DNA of 64,000 bases from Zoogloea sp. (GTDB taxonomy: Bacteria > Pseudomonadota > Gammaproteobacteria > Burkholderiales > Rhodocyclaceae). The DNA lies in NCBI GenBank assembly GCA_016789125.1, contig JAEUNU010000253.1, positions 1-64,000 on the forward strand, in the 5' to 3' direction. A program made the translations under genes and the position numbers. The notes beneath the pieces are model-generated. The model saw only the letters and a list, made by a program, of their open reading frames with translations, had not been told where the DNA came from and ran no database searches. Shown here piece after piece: positions 20,828-28,723 of the stretch. How positions within the stretch are numbered: position 1 is the first letter of the stretch; every line of letters begins with the position of its first letter.

Positions 20828-23353
20828 ATGAGCCACCCTCTCCTTGCCCACTATCCCTACCGGCCCGACTCCTACGATGAGCTGATCGGCGACGAGGACG
20901 TACGGCCCCACTGGCAGGCCTTCGTCGACCACATCGAGGAGACCGGCACCGACACCCTGCGCGGCCGGGCCGCCCAGCTGGAGCGGGGCATCCAGCAGAA
21001 CGGCGTCACCTACAACGTCTATGCCGACCCCCGCGGCGCGGGCCGCCCGTGGTCCCTCGACCTGCTGCCGCTGATCCTGCCGGCCGACGAATGGCGCGGC
21101 ATCGCCGCCGCCATCGCCCAGCGCGCGCGCCTGCTCGACACCCTGCTCGGCGATCTCTACGGCCCCCAGACCACCCTCGAGAAGGGCCTCCTGCCCACCG
21201 AGCTGGTTTATGGCCACAAGGGCTTCCTGTGGCCCTGCCAGGGTATCCGGCCGGCCGGCGGCCACTACCTGCACCTCTACGCCGCCGACCTGGCCCGCTC
21301 GCCGGACGGCCGCTGGTGGGTCATCGCCGACCGCACCCAGGCCCCGTCGGGCGCCGGCTACGCCCTCGAGAACCGTCTGCTCGTGTCGCGGGCCTTCCCC
21401 GACCTGTTCCGCGACATGCAGGTGCACACCCTGGCCGGCTTCTTCCGCGGCCTGCAGCGCGCCCTCGCGGCCCAGGCCCCGAGCGATGGCGAGCCGCCGC
21501 TCACCGTGCTGCTCACCCCCGGCCCCTTCAACGAAACCTACTTCGAGCACGTCTACCTGGCCCGCTATCTCGGCTTCCCACTCGTCGAGGGGCAGGACCT
21601 CACGGTGCGCGACGACACCGTCTTCCTCAAGACCGTGTCGGGCCTCAAGCGCGTGCACGCCATCCTGCGCCGCCTCGACGACGACTTCTGCGACCCGGTC
21701 GAGCTGCGCGCCGACTCGGCCCTCGGCGTGCCCGGCCTGCTCGGCGCGGTGCGTGCCGGCAAGGTGCTGGTGGCCAACGCGCTGGGCTCGGGCCTGCTCG
21801 AATCGGCGGCGCTGCCGGGCTTCCTGCCGGGCATCTGCCGCCACCTGCTCGGCGAGGAGCTGGCCATGCCCTCGGTGGCCACCTGGTGGTGCGGCGAGGC
21901 ACCGGCCCGCGCCGAGGTGCTCGACAACCTGCGCAGCCTGGTGCTCAAGCCCACCTTTCCCGGGCGCTCCAGCGAGGTGCTGTTCGGCGACCGGCTGGCC
22001 GAAGACCAGCTCGACGCCCTCGCTGCGCGCATCGAGGCCCACCCCACCGAGTTCGTCGCCCAGGAGCTCGTCAAGCTCTCCCGCGCCCCGGTGTGGGCTG
22101 GCGGCCACCGGCGCAAGCTGCGCCCGCGGGCGATGGGCCTGCGCGTCTATGCGGCGATCACCCCTGAAGGCTACAGCGTGCTGCCCGGCGGGCTGGCGCG
22201 GGTGGCCGGCGTCGAGAACACCCGCATCCTCACCCTGCAGAAGGGTGGCAGCAGCAAGGACACCTGGGTGCTCTCCGACGGGCCGGTGTCCACCTTCAGC
22301 CTGCTCAAGAACGTCATCGGCGTCGACGACCTGATCGGCGAGACCGGCACCCTGTCGTCGCGGCTGGCCGAGAACCTGTTCTGGTTCGGCCGCTACAGCG
22401 AACGCTGCGACGCCGTCGCCCGCCTCGCCCGGCTGGCCCTCACGCGGCTCTCCGAGGGCCGCCGCACCGAGCGTGCCGGGGCCCTCGCGGTGATGCTCGA
22501 TCTGGCTGCCGGCGCCGGCCTGATCGACGAGGAGGCCGTCGACGGCCCGGTGGTCAAGGCTGAGCTCGACCTCTTCCGCGCCGTCCTCGACCGCCAGGCC
22601 GACCACGGCCTCGCCGCCAACCTGCAGCGCCTCAGCTGGTGCGCCACCCAGGCCCGCGAGCACCTCTCCCTCGACCACTGGCACGCCCTCAAGCGCCTGT
22701 CCGCCGAGATCGAGGCCTGCCGCGAGCGGGCCAGCGACGCCTCCTCGCTGCTCGAATTCCTCGACGAAGCCCTCACCACCTTCGTCTCCCTGTCGGGCTT
22801 CGCGATGGACACCATGACCCGCGACATGGGCTGGCGCCTGCACATCGTCGGGCGACGCCTCGAGCGCCTCGACAACCTGGCCAGCACGCTGGCGCGCTTC
22901 CTGCGCCGCTACACCGGGCTCGACTCCCAGCTCAACCGCGAGCTGGCCGTCGAGGCCCTGCTCGAGCTGTGCGACTCGGTCATCACCTACCGCACCCGCT
23001 ACCGCGCCCAGCCCGAGCTGCTGCCGGCGATCCACCTCCTCGTGATGGACGAGGCCAACCCCCACGCGCTGGCCTTCCAGCTGCGCATGGCCGGCAACTA
23101 CCTCAGCCGCTTCGAGAAGAGCGGCTCGCCCCTCGGGATGGCCGAGTTCGATCAAGCCTTCGCCGGCATCCAGGTCTTCCCCTGGAAGCGCCTCGAGGCG
23201 AGCTCCCCGGAGGCCGACCGCCACGCCGCCTGCGTCCTCCTCGCCACCCGCCTGGACGCCCTGGCCGACGCCGGCCGACAGCTCTCCGACCGCCTCGCGA
23301 TGCGCTTCTTCAGCCACGTGGGCGGCAACCGCCAGGCCACCTTTGCCGCGTAA
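20828..23353 (+). CDS. Circularly permuted ATP-grasp protein fused to alpha-E domain
   Basis: An 841-aa fusion. The N-terminal half (about 1-470) is the circularly permuted ATP-grasp type 2 domain, with blocks GIQQNGVTYNVYAD, DLLPLILPADEW, YGHKGFLWPCQGI, LLTPGPFNETYFEHVYLARYLGFPLVEG, VLKPTFPGRSSEVLFG and FVAQELVKLSRAPV. The C-terminal part (about 510-840) is the helical alpha-E domain, starting at LSSRLAENLFWFGRYSERCDAVARL. In many genomes these are two separate genes. ATP-grasp enzymes form amide bonds through an acyl-phosphate, so it probably ligates an amino acid or peptide. ATG 20828 is used; an in-frame ATG 60 bp earlier reads a Pro/Arg-rich non-family start. Confidence 0.87.
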   Translation: MSHPLLAHYPYRPDSYDELIGDEDVRPHWQAFVDHIEETGTDTLRGRAAQLERGIQQNGVTYNVYADPRGAGRPWSLDLLPLILPADEWRGIAAAIAQRARLLDTLLGDLYGPQTTLEKGLLPTELVYGHKGFLWPCQGIRPAGGHYLHLYAADLARSPDGRWWVIADRTQAPSGAGYALENRLLVSRAFPDLFRDMQVHTLAGFFRGLQRALAAQAPSDGEPPLTVLLTPGPFNETYFEHVYLARYLGFPLVEGQDLTVRDDTVFLKTVSGLKRVHAILRRLDDDFCDPVELRADSALGVPGLLGAVRAGKVLVANALGSGLLESAALPGFLPGICRHLLGEELAMPSVATWWCGEAPARAEVLDNLRSLVLKPTFPGRSSEVLFGDRLAEDQLDALAARIEAHPTEFVAQELVKLSRAPVWAGGHRRKLRPRAMGLRVYAAITPEGYSVLPGGLARVAGVENTRILTLQKGGSSKDTWVLSDGPVSTFSLLKNVIGVDDLIGETGTLSSRLAENLFWFGRYSERCDAVARLARLALTRLSEGRRTERAGALAVMLDLAAGAGLIDEEAVDGPVVKAELDLFRAVLDRQADHGLAANLQRLSWCATQAREHLSLDHWHALKRLSAEIEACRERASDASSLLEFLDEALTTFVSLSGFAMDTMTRDMGWRLHIVGRRLERLDNLASTLARFLRRYTGLDSQLNRELAVEALLELCDSVITYRTRYRAQPELLPAIHLLVMDEANPHALAFQLRMAGNYLSRFEKSGSPLGMAEFDQAFAGIQVFPWKRLEASSPEADRHAACVLLATRLDALADAGRQLSDRLAMRFFSHVGGNRQATFAA

Positions 23354-23374
23354 GTCTCCGCCCCGCCCATCACC

Positions 23375-24361
23375 ATGAGCCAGAGCGTCGCCTACATCGT
23401 CATCCACGAAACCGAGTACCCCCAGTGCGGGGTGCCGGTGTCGCTGGCCCAGCACCTCCTGCACCTCATTCCGCGGGAGCTGCCGCACCAGCTGCGCGCA
23501 TCGGCCGGCATCACCATCGCCCCCGACGTGGGCCGCCTCAGTCACGGCGAGGACGCCTTCGGCAACCCGGTCACCTGGCTGTCCCTCGACACCCCCCACG
23601 ACGGCCTGCTGGTGCGCGCCGAGAGCCACGTCACGGTGGTGCGCCGCAAGCTGCCGGCCCCCGCCGACTCGCCGCCCTGGGAGCGCGTCCGCGAAGGCTT
23701 CTTGTACCGCCCCGAGCCCCACAGCCGCGAGCGCCTCGACGCCGAGCGCTACCTCTACGCCTCGCCCCGCGTCCCGCGGGACGCCGCCCTCGCCGACTTC
23801 GCGCGGCAGGCCTTCACGCCCGAGCTGCCATTGCTGGCCGGCGCCAAGGCGCTGATGGACCTGATCTTCGAGACCTTCACCTTCGACGCCGAGGCCACCG
23901 AGGTGAGCACCCCGGTGTTTGATGTGCTCAAGCGCAAGCGCGGCGTGTGCCAGGACTTCGCCCACCTGATGATCGCCGCGCTGCGCTCCATCGGCCTGCC
24001 GGCGCGCTACATGTCGGGCTACCTGCTCACCGACCCGCCGCCGGGCAAGCCGCGCCTCGTCGGCGCCGACGCCTCCCACGCCTGGGTGGCGGTGTGGTGC
24101 CCCGGCCACGGCTGGATCGAATACGACCCCACCAACGGCATCCAGCCCGACCTGCGCCACGTCACCCTCGGCTGGGGGCGCGACTTCCAGGACGTCTCGC
24201 CGCTGCGCGGGGTGATCCTCGGCGGCCTCGCCCAGGCGCCCGAGGTGCGTGTCACGGTGATGCCGGAGGCCGAGTGGGTCGAACGTCAGGCGCAGCTCGC
24301 CAAGGCGAAGCCCCAGGCGAAGGCGCCGCCGGCCCCCGAGGTGGAAGAGCCGGAGGCCTGA
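23375..24361 (+). CDS. Transglutaminase family protein (second in cluster)
   Basis: A 328-aa cytosolic protein. The N-terminal beta domain (about 1-90) carries HETEYPQCGVPVSLAQHLLHL. The transglutaminase core has Cys192 in RGVCQDFAHLM, His235 in DASHAWVAVW and Asp251 in IEYDPTNG, so the triad is complete. A charged Ala/Lys/Pro tail ends the protein. It begins 21 bp after the ATP-grasp/alpha-E gene and shares the direction of the two genes before it. Such proteins may act as peptidases, amidases or crosslinkers; which applies here cannot be told. Confidence 0.88.
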   Translation: MSQSVAYIVIHETEYPQCGVPVSLAQHLLHLIPRELPHQLRASAGITIAPDVGRLSHGEDAFGNPVTWLSLDTPHDGLLVRAESHVTVVRRKLPAPADSPPWERVREGFLYRPEPHSRERLDAERYLYASPRVPRDAALADFARQAFTPELPLLAGAKALMDLIFETFTFDAEATEVSTPVFDVLKRKRGVCQDFAHLMIAALRSIGLPARYMSGYLLTDPPPGKPRLVGADASHAWVAVWCPGHGWIEYDPTNGIQPDLRHVTLGWGRDFQDVSPLRGVILGGLAQAPEVRVTVMPEAEWVERQAQLAKAKPQAKAPPAPEVEEPEA

Positions 24362-24383
24362 GCCAGGCCCTGGCCGGACCGCA

Positions 24384-24440
24384 GCACGCGGAGGCAACCC
24401 TGGCTTTACCGGCTGAGTGCGGCTGAAGCCGCAGCGACAG
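24384..24440. repeat. REP-like element, copy B
   Basis: This element matches 12067-12136 over GCACGCGGAGGC and over GAAGCCGC-A/G-GCGACAG, with an 8-base shorter middle. It contains the perfect small hairpin TGCGGCT-GA-AGCCGCA. It lies in the 245-bp gap before the DMT transporter gene; I see nothing else in that gap. Confidence 0.5.
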
Positions 24441-24606
24441 GGTGCATCCCGGAGGCGGTGGATTTCCACGGCTAACGGTGACAGAGCCTCTTTGAAGGCA
24501 GCCAAGGGAAAGGGGCTGTCGTTCCGGCGGCGTTCGAGGTTTGCTACAGCGCTCGGTGGCAGTTTTCAGGATAATCCGCGGCCTGTCACCACCGAGCCGC
24601 TGCCCC

Positions 24607-25470
24607 ATGCCTTACCTCGTCACCGTCAATCTGCTGTGGGCCTTCTCGTTCAGCCTGATCGGCGAATACCTGGCCGGGCGGGTCGACAGCGACTTCGCGG
24701 TGCTGGTGCGGGTGGCCATCGCCGCGCTGGTGTTCATCCCCTTCACCCGCTGGCGCGGCCTGCCGCCGCGCCTGGTCGGCGGCCTGTGGCTGGCCGGGGC
24801 GCTGCAGTTCGGCGTCACCTACCTGTGCCTGTACCGCAGCTTCACGGTGCTCACGGTGCCCGAGGTGCTGCTGTTCACGGTGCTCACCCCGATCTACGTG
24901 ACCCTCCTCGACGACGCCCTGGCGCGCCGCTTCAACCCCTGGGCACTACTGGCGGCGCTGGTGGCGGTGGCCGGCGGCGTGGCGATCCGCTTCCAGCCGC
25001 TGGAAGGCGACTACCTCACCGGCTTCCTGCTGCTGCAGCTCGCCAACGCCACCTTCGCCGCCGGGCAGGTGCTGTGCCGCCACCTGCTCGCCCGCCACGT
25101 CACCGGGCTGCCGCTGTACCGCTTCTTCGGCCATTTCTTCCTGGGCGCGCTGCTGCTGGCGCTGCCCTCCTGGCTGATCTTCGGCAACCCGGCCAAGCTG
25201 CCCCACACCGCGCTCCAGTGGGGCGTGCTGGTGTGGATGGGCCTGTTCGCCACCGCGCTGGGGATGTTCTGGTGGGTCAAGGGCAGCACCCGCGTCGACG
25301 CCGGCGCTCTGGCGGTGATGAACGAGCTTCACGTGCCCCTGGGGCTGCTGGTGAACCTGCTGATCTGGAACCGCGACGCGGACCTGAAGAAGATCGCCCT
25401 GGGGGGTGGGGTGATCTTATTGTCGCTGGCGCTCAATCGGTTTGGGCGGGGGCGTGGGGTGGCGGGATAG
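24607..25470 (+). CDS. EamA/DMT-family transporter
   Basis: A 287-aa inner-membrane protein with about ten hydrophobic helices in two repeated halves, as in the drug/metabolite transporter superfamily. Characteristic segments are NLLWAFSFSLIGEYLAGRVD at the start, YLCLYRSFTVLTVPEVLLFTVLTPIYV and the C-terminal GALAVMNELHVPLGLLVNLLIW. It resembles the carboxylate/amino-acid/amine transporter branch. The substrate is unknown. The ATG at 24607 fits the family start; the frame extends 22 codons upstream without a family match. Confidence 0.82.
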   Translation: MPYLVTVNLLWAFSFSLIGEYLAGRVDSDFAVLVRVAIAALVFIPFTRWRGLPPRLVGGLWLAGALQFGVTYLCLYRSFTVLTVPEVLLFTVLTPIYVTLLDDALARRFNPWALLAALVAVAGGVAIRFQPLEGDYLTGFLLLQLANATFAAGQVLCRHLLARHVTGLPLYRFFGHFFLGALLLALPSWLIFGNPAKLPHTALQWGVLVWMGLFATALGMFWWVKGSTRVDAGALAVMNELHVPLGLLVNLLIWNRDADLKKIALGGGVILLSLALNRFGRGRGVAG

Positions 25471-25942
25471 ACAATCCATTCCTCCATGCGATGCGTGCGT
25501 AATGGGGAATTCGTTTGCGGTGTCAGGCCCGCTGCCCCTGTGCGAAAATCCATCCCATCAAGTCCAGCGATTGCAGATCTCGCCCTTCCTGAATCGAAGG
25601 GCCGCAGTGGATACGGCAGAGTCGCTGGTATCCACGCGTGTCGATTCTCAGATCGATCTGAACCCTCACCAAGTCGAGGCGATGCTTTTTGTCTGCACGA
25701 GCCCAAAAACGGCTGTTGACCACTTTCCGTAACCTCAAGAGCCGCATGAGCACACGCTTTCGTACCTTCGCCGACGCTCCCCCGGAGGGTGAGGGCGCTA
25801 TTCGCCCGCTGGCACGCCTGTCGCGTTGTCGCGAGAAAGCGTCGCACCGCGGTGTCTCAGGGGGGGCTTCGCGCCAGACTCCCGCCCAGACGCACCAGCA
25901 AGTGCGTCCAACAGCCGTTTCTAGGATGATTGGAGACGAGTC
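25471..25942. other. Gene-poor stretch upstream of the zeta-like toxin
   Basis: These 472 bases have no convincing intact gene. Apart from the helicase fragment at 25574-25715 I see no repeat or promoter I can defend. Base composition is visibly less GC-skewed at third positions than in the flanking operons, consistent with decayed or acquired DNA. Confidence 0.6.
25574..25715 (+). pseudogene. Remnant of a SNF2-family helicase N-terminus
   Basis: The forward frame reads DTAESLVSTRVDSQIDLNPH followed by QVEAMLFVCTSPK. This matches the segment just before the Walker A region of a family of SNF2/RapA-like DNA helicases (family pattern VDLNPHQVEAALFAF-SP, recalled, not searched). Where the ATPase motif should begin, the frame runs into TAVDHFP and stops. 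No downstream helicase motif exists in any frame before the next gene, so only an orphan fragment remains. Confidence 0.6.
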
Positions 25943-26461
25943 TTGAACAAGAAGGTCATCATCATTGCCGGGCCGAACGGTGCGGGGAAGACGACCTTTG
26001 CCCGCTCCTTTCTGCCAGCCGAGGCACATTGCCCCCGTTTCATCAATGCCGATCTGATCGCCGCCGGACTGTCACCTTTTGCCCCGGAGACGGCTGCGGG
26101 CAAGGCCGGGCGCCTGATGCTGCGGGAGATGGCCGAATGCGCCACGCGCGGTGAGAGCTTTGCGGTGGAGACGACGCTCTCAGGGCTGGTGTATCTGCGC
26201 CATGTTCACCAATGGCGGCGGCAGGGCTACCACGTAAGCCTGTTCTTTCTGGCCCTGCCTTCTGCCGATATGGCAGTAGCCCGTGTGGCCGAGCGCGTCA
26301 GGCAGGGCGGCCACGATATTCCGGAGGACGTGATTCGCCGACGTTTTGTTGCCGGACGTGACCACTTCGACCATCATTATCGTGCTGCCGTGCATGCCTG
26401 GGCGTTGTACGACAACGGCGGCGCCACGCCAGCCCTGCTGGAATGGGGAGAAAACGAATGA
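25943..26461 (+). CDS. Zeta-toxin-like P-loop kinase
   Basis: A 172-aa P-loop protein of the zeta toxin/AAA_33 type. Walker A is IIAGPNGAGKTTFA, followed by FINADLIAAGLSPF (the acidic residue after Asn in zeta kinases), ESFAVETTLSG, and an arginine-rich lid PEDVIRRRF. Zeta toxins phosphorylate UDP-N-acetylglucosamine, but many chromosomal relatives have unproved activity. It begins with TTG, preceded by GGAGACG. The stop overlaps the start of a 62-aa gene, giving a two-gene module like toxin-antitoxin pairs, here with the order toxin then partner. Confidence 0.75.
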   Translation: MNKKVIIIAGPNGAGKTTFARSFLPAEAHCPRFINADLIAAGLSPFAPETAAGKAGRLMLREMAECATRGESFAVETTLSGLVYLRHVHQWRRQGYHVSLFFLALPSADMAVARVAERVRQGGHDIPEDVIRRRFVAGRDHFDHHYRAAVHAWALYDNGGATPALLEWGENE

Positions 26462-26646
26462 CTCAGCAAGAACTGTCTCAAGCCAAAGACCCGGATCTGC
26501 GCGCCTCGTTGCAGGCCATGCAGCGTGCCGCCGAGCTGGCGCGCAGGACGGCGATGCAGACGGATACCCACATCGTGATCGTCGAGAACGAGCAGATCGT
26601 GCGCCTGTCGGCCCAGCAACTTCAGCAGCGGGGCCAAAGCACATGA
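26458..26646 (+). CDS. Small partner of the zeta-like kinase (possible antitoxin)
   Basis: A 62-aa protein. The N-terminal half is helical and charged (SLQAMQRAAELARRTAMQ) and the C-terminal half forms a short strand pair, HIVIVENEQIVRLSAQQL. The ATG overlaps the kinase stop by 4 bp, so translation is coupled. Similar small genes accompany zeta-like kinases elsewhere, but antitoxin function is inferred only from position and size. Confidence 0.6.
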   Translation: MTQQELSQAKDPDLRASLQAMQRAAELARRTAMQTDTHIVIVENEQIVRLSAQQLQQRGQST

Positions 26647-27292
26647 ATTCCCACCCACCGGGGAACAGTCCGTTGATGCGCTTTGGGGGCAGACGCGGCT
26701 GGCGTTCCCCGCGTGCACGTGGGTGCGTCGCCCCAGATCTGTTGTAGGTCGGCGCGACGGCGGGGCTGGAGTGAGAGCCGCCGCAGCCCATGGCTGACGA
26801 AGTGGCGGTGGGTGTTGGGGTTCCCCTGAAACGCTTGAGACTCGAGCCAGCGCTGGGTTTCAAGCGTTCTCCACTGCCTGCGGACAGGCTCCCGAAGACG
26901 GATTCAGGGCCTTTTTGTCACCTGATAAAAACCCTCGGTGACATGAAAAAACCGTTGGCGGCCTGAAAAAAATTGCCGGCGGGCCCACAAGAACCATTCT
27001 TCAGCCAAAAACCTTCTTTTGTCTGGCCGCTGGGGCATTTTTTCATATGAAAAGTTGCTCGGCAGTCTGACGGATTCATTCCTCAGCATGGCAGAGGGTT
27101 TTTGTGACACGACAAAAAATTCTGATGGCGTCGAAAAGGGTTTTTGTGACGCGGCTGGCGGTTTTTTGGGGCGTCAAGTAAGGCGTTTTCGGCGCGGCTT
27201 GCAGGGTTTGTGTGGCATCACGGGGGGATGCCGTCGGCGCCGCCGCCCGGGCGGGTGTTTCGGCCCGGGCAGCGGGGCGGCCTCAGGCGGCG
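26647..27292. other. Gene-free stretch, lower coding signal
   Basis: These 646 bases lie between the toxin-like module and the efflux operon. The first 260 bases hold no gene that I can support, only a CRISPR-repeat-like match near 26703. The next 260 hold a field of short T-rich repeats (26905-27165). The last 120 are G/C-rich with no hairpin-plus-T terminator that I can place. Confidence 0.6.
26905..27165. repeat. Field of short degenerate GGTTTTTGTGAC-type repeats
   Basis: GGGTTTTTGTGACACG (27095-27110) and GGGTTTTTGTGACGCG (27138-27153) are near-identical, 43 bp apart. Inverted relatives occur at 26912-26950 (TTTTTGTCAC, ATAAAAACCC, GTGACATGAAAAAACC). Several further CCGTT/ATTTTTTC units lie between. 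The unit is about 20-22 bp but drifts. Weak frames run through it on both strands with recurring peptides such as SQKP and VTEGF/VTKRP, but I do not trust them as genes. Confidence 0.6.
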
Positions 27293-28723
27293 TCAGGCGC
27301 CTTTCCAGCCACCCCCCAGAGCTTTGAACAGGTCCACGGTGGCGGTGAGGCGGGCCTGGCGGTTCTGGACCCAGGCCACGGTGGCGTCGTTGGCGGTGCG
27401 CTGGGCGCTCAGGACTTCGAGGTAGGGCGAGTAGCCGGCGTCGTAGCGGGCCTGGGCGAGCTGCAGGGCGCGCTTGGCGGCGTTCATGGCGCGGGTGTAG
27501 GCGTCCTCGGCGTCGGCGTTGCGGCTGACGCTGACGAGGGCGTCGTTCACTTCGCGGAAGGCGCCCTGCACGGTCTTGCGGTAGGTCTCGAGGCTCTGCT
27601 GCTGCTGGGCCGTGACCTGGTCCACCTGGGCGCGCAGGCGCCCGCCTTCGAAGATCGGCTGGGTCAGCCCGGCGCCGAAGGACCACACCGCCGATGGGGC
27701 GCTGAAGAGCTGCGACAAGTCCTTGCTCTCGCGGCCGAAGTTGCCGGTGAGGGTGATGCTGGGGAACAGCGCGGCCTTGGCGACGCCGATCCTGGCGTTG
27801 GCGGCGATCAGGTCGGTCTCGGCTTTCTTCACATCAGGGCGGGTCTCGAGGAGCGCCGAGGGCAGGCCGGCGGGCGGCGCCGGCGGCACCGGCAGGGTGC
27901 GCAGGTCGCCGGCGGCGATCTTGAGGCCGGGCTGGCCGACCAGGAGGCCGAGGAGGTTCTCGGACAGGCCGCGGGCGCGGTCGAGCTCGATGCGCGCGGC
28001 GGTGTAGGTGGCCAGCGCGCCTTCGGCCTGCTGCACGTCGAGCTGCGAGGCGATGCCGCCCTCGAAGCGGGTGCGGGTGAGTTGGGTGCTGCGGCTCTGG
28101 CTGCTCAGCGAGTCGTCGACGGCCAGCAGCTGGGCGTCGATGGCGCGCAGGTTGAGGTAGGCCTGGGTGACCGCGGCGGCCAGGCTCAGCGACACCGTGT
28201 CGGCCGCGTAGCGGGTGCCCAGGGCCTGGGCGCGGGCGCCTTCGGAGGCGCGCCGCAGCTTGCCCCACACGTCCAGCTCGAAGGAGGTGGACAGGGCGAG
28301 GCGGGCGCTGCTGCGGGTGATCGGCGCGGTGGATGGGATCGGCGTGGCGTTGGTCTGGCTGATCCGGTTGCGGCTGCCGCTGGCCTCGGCGTTGATCTGC
28401 GGCAGCAGGGCGGCGTCGACCTGGCGCAGCAGGGCGTCGGCTTCCTCTATGCGCAGGGCGGCGATGCGGGCGTCGGGGCTGCTGGCGAGGGCCTGGGCGA
28501 CCAGGCCGTCGAGCTGGGCGTCGCCGAACAGCGACCACCAGTTGGCGGCCACCGTGGGCGCCGCAGCCAGCGGGCCGGCGGCGGTGTAGGCCTCGGGCAG
28601 GCCGAGCTGGGCCGCCGGGCGCACGTAGTCGGGCCCGAGGGCGCAGCCGGACAGCAGGGCCAGCGTCAGCGCGGCGAGGGCGAGGGGCGCGGTGAAGTGG
28701 GGAGCGTCAGGGCGGCGCATCAT
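27293..28723 (-). CDS. RND efflux outer-membrane factor (OprM/NodT-type lipoprotein)
   Basis: A 476-aa outer-membrane channel of the TolC superfamily. The signal ends in a lipobox (LLSGC), and family segments are GPDYVRPAAQLGLP, NWWSLFGDAQLDGLVAQAL, SFELDVWGKLRRASEGARAQ, TRPDVKKAETDLIAANARIGVAKAA (split over the second repeat) and YDAGYSPYLEVLSAQR. Two repeated coiled-coil halves are visible. The ATG at 28723 overlaps the pump stop (ATGA) and has GGAGAAGG close by. It forms the outer part of the tripartite exporter encoded here. Confidence 0.92.
   Translation of the reverse strand: MMRRPDAPHFTAPLALAALTLALLSGCALGPDYVRPAAQLGLPEAYTAAGPLAAAPTVAANWWSLFGDAQLDGLVAQALASSPDARIAALRIEEADALLRQVDAALLPQINAEASGSRNRISQTNATPIPSTAPITRSSARLALSTSFELDVWGKLRRASEGARAQALGTRYAADTVSLSLAAAVTQAYLNLRAIDAQLLAVDDSLSSQSRSTQLTRTRFEGGIASQLDVQQAEGALATYTAARIELDRARGLSENLLGLLVGQPGLKIAAGDLRTLPVPPAPPAGLPSALLETRPDVKKAETDLIAANARIGVAKAALFPSITLTGNFGRESKDLSQLFSAPSAVWSFGAGLTQPIFEGGRLRAQVDQVTAQQQQSLETYRKTVQGAFREVNDALVSVSRNADAEDAYTRAMNAAKRALQLAQARYDAGYSPYLEVLSAQRTANDATVAWVQNRQARLTATVDLFKALGGGWKGA

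Noticed and set aside
19334..24505. A 1723-codon open frame antisense to three genes of the transglutaminase cluster
   Set aside because: It covers three genes with clear domain motifs on the other strand and shows the same composition-driven residues; it is an artefact of high GC at third positions.
26904..27110. A 68-codon frame through the repeat field (peptides such as VTEGF and SQKP)
   Set aside because: It is built from the DNA repeats, also reads open on the other strand, and has no ribosome site or known family.
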